Shown one piece after another: positions 63,123 through 64,000 of a stretch of DNA of 64,000 nt (the stretch's first letter is position 1; each line of letters begins with the position of its first letter). The notes under the pieces were generated by a model, which saw only the letters and a program-made list of their open reading frames with translations, was not told the origin of the DNA and did no database searches. Location: NCBI RefSeq assembly GCF_021864535.1, contig NZ_JAKJIC010000012.1:61343-125342 (forward strand). The letters run 5' to 3'. The position numbers and the translations under genes were made by a program. This DNA comes from Oryzibacter oryziterrae (lineage in GTDB: Bacteria > Pseudomonadota > Alphaproteobacteria > Rhizobiales > Pleomorphomonadaceae).

Positions 63123-63523
63123 CAATCGGCGCGGGCGAGGTCGACGACGGCCTTGCCCTCGGCGTCCAGCAGCTTGGCACTGTTCTCGCCCAACTCGACC
63201 GAGACGGCGCGGGTTTCGAGCGCCTGCAGCAGGGCGCGCTCGACGGCCATGGCCGGACCCTTGCAGGCCATGCGCGTGGTGGCGAGACCGGAAAAGCGCA
63301 CCTTGCTGCCCTGCAGATCAGCATTGCCGGTGAGGCGATTGCAGCCGGCAAAGCCGGTCACCTTGTCGCCGTCGAGCGACAGGGTCGGAACGATACCGTT
63401 GAGCTCGACGCCTTCGATGCGTGTCACGCGCCACTTCATGTCGAACCCCTCCGCCTGACAGGCGGCGACGGTGAGCAGGGCAAGCGACAAAGCTGCCCAG
63501 TTGCCTTTGCTCCAACGCACCAT
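63122..63523 (-). CDS. META-domain (HslJ-like) lipoprotein
   Basis: The 133-residue precursor has a lipoprotein signal (WAALSLALLTVAAC, lipobox TVAAC) and a META domain: KWRVTRIEGVELNG, DKVTGFAGCNRLTGN with the conserved GCN, and FSGLATTRMACKG. It is anchored in the envelope. Related HslJ proteins are linked to novobiocin resistance, and the META fold is often of unknown role. GGGAGGGGGCGTC precedes the ATG at 63523; the longer frame overlaps the palindromic repeat. Confidence 0.85.
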   Translation of the reverse strand: MVRWSKGNWAALSLALLTVAACQAEGFDMKWRVTRIEGVELNGIVPTLSLDGDKVTGFAGCNRLTGNADLQGSKVRFSGLATTRMACKGPAMAVERALLQALETRAVSVELGENSAKLLDAEGKAVVDLARAD

Positions 63524-63628
63524 GACGCCCCCTCCCGTGATTTGTTGGCGGGGATGGTGGCAGGAAGTGGCGAAGGGGGCAAGAGTGGGCGTGACAGACG
63601 AAGGGTGGTGCGCCCTTGTTTTCCCTGG

Positions 63629-63672
63629 GTTTACCCCCCTCGCCAACTCTCCCCCTCAAGGGGGGAGAGAGT
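63629..63672. repeat. C/G-rich palindromic repeat unit
   Basis: A single copy of the family seen at 25201-25336 and 42995-43242: TTACCCCCCTCGCCAACTCT and then GGGGGGAGAGAG. One base of the usual CTCTCC is changed to CTCGCC. Confidence 0.8.
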
Positions 63673-63737
63673 GAGTTGAGATGACCGGCGCAAGCCTTTG
63701 AAGGCATTCGCCATTGCCGCGACCTCAGAGCCAGAGG

Positions 63738-64000
63738 TCACTCCGGCAGGTGATAGACCGCCTCGATGTTGTGGCCGTCGGGATCGAAGACGAAGGCGCC
63801 GTAATAGTTGGGGTGATAGTGCGGACGCAGGCCGGGAGGACCGTTGTCGCGGGCGCCGAGAGCAATGGCGGCTTCGTAGAAGGCGCGGACGGCGGCGCGG
63901 TTGGGCGCGGCGAAGGCGACGTGCAGGCTGCCGCTCAGCGGGGCACCACCGTCACCGATCCAGAAGTCCGGCTTGTCGCCGAAGCCATAGCCGGCGTGCT
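63738..64000 (-). CDS. VOC-superfamily (glyoxalase-like) protein, partial
   Basis: The last 87 codons of a gene running off the right edge. The visible part, YGFGDKPDFWIGDGG, GSLHVAFAAPNRAAVRAFYE, YHPNYYGAFVFDPDGHNIEA and VYHLPE, is the C-terminal half of a vicinal-oxygen-chelate fold, with the metal-site histidine in SLHVAF and glutamate in HNIEAVYH. The substrate cannot be told; relatives include dioxygenases, glyoxalases and antibiotic-resistance proteins. The start is outside the window. Confidence 0.85.
   Translation of the reverse strand, partial: HAGYGFGDKPDFWIGDGGAPLSGSLHVAFAAPNRAAVRAFYEAAIALGARDNGPPGLRPHYHPNYYGAFVFDPDGHNIEAVYHLPE

Overview
The window is GC-rich and looks like the chromosome of an alphaproteobacterium of the order Hyphomicrobiales (Rhizobiales). 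The support is gene content: adjacent divK and pleD, dinB next to a DUF3572 gene, the smpB/dapA/slt neighbourhood, btaAB for betaine lipid, and a dmeR-dmeF metal efflux pair. Genus level is not provable from this sequence; a Pleomorphomonas-like organism is my guess.

Layout. 0-0.5 kb: two short ORFs that look like the remains of an accessory locus. 0.7-3.3 kb: 5-oxoprolinase genes, pxpBC divergent from pxpA. 3.7-10.7 kb: an L-fucose phosphorylating pathway (DeoR regulator, fucA, fucI, fucU, FGGY kinase, fucO) with no transporter. 10.8-12.9 kb: an exported TPR protein, then an ECF sigma factor with its membrane anti-sigma factor. 12.9-17.9 kb: glutarate catabolism (gcdH, CoA transferase, aldehyde dehydrogenase) with a divergent LysR gene. 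18.0-32.8 kb: mostly core genes (rsmB-like, guaB, HAD hydrolase, dmeRF, rhodanese, NYN protein, smpB, dapA, slt, dinB, divK, pleD, ridA).

32.9-44.4 kb is the most striking metabolic locus: a leftward, tightly overlapped set of 13 genes for s-triazine ring-derived nitrogen. It holds a cyanuric acid hydrolase/barbiturase-family enzyme (AtzD), a biuret hydrolase-like cysteine hydrolase and a paralogue, AtzE/AtzG/AtzH-like proteins, a 5-formyltetrahydrofolate cyclo-ligase-like protein of unknown role, a 63-residue unknown protein, a complete BMP-type ABC importer and a GntR regulator. Both known branches from carboxybiuret to allophanate are represented (BiuH, and AtzEG plus AtzH), but no allophanate hydrolase lies in the window. 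A GntR/FCD-type palindrome sits upstream of the first gene, and a cluster of repeated palindromes separates the binding-protein gene from the permeases.

44.8-50.1 kb: a PilZ-tailed chemotaxis receptor, a SelT/SelW/Rdx protein, a DUF6455-like protein and an EAL phosphodiesterase; with pleD this gives cyclic-di-GMP synthesis, breakdown and a probable receptor in one window. 50.3-58.8 kb: six exported-protein genes on one strand, most with their own terminator. Three form a previously unnamed paralogous family (404, 765 and 706 residues), two are paralogous small cysteine-containing secreted proteins, and one has an internal repeat. I recognise no function for any of them, and this is the best candidate for an undescribed system. 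58.8-64 kb: aspS, btaAB (diacylglyceryl-trimethylhomoserine lipid), a META-domain lipoprotein and a partial VOC protein.

Two repeat families recur between genes: a C/G-rich palindrome (near 25.2, 43.0-43.2 and 63.6 kb) and a second element at 48.26 and 63.0 kb that carries terminal inverted repeats in the longer copy.
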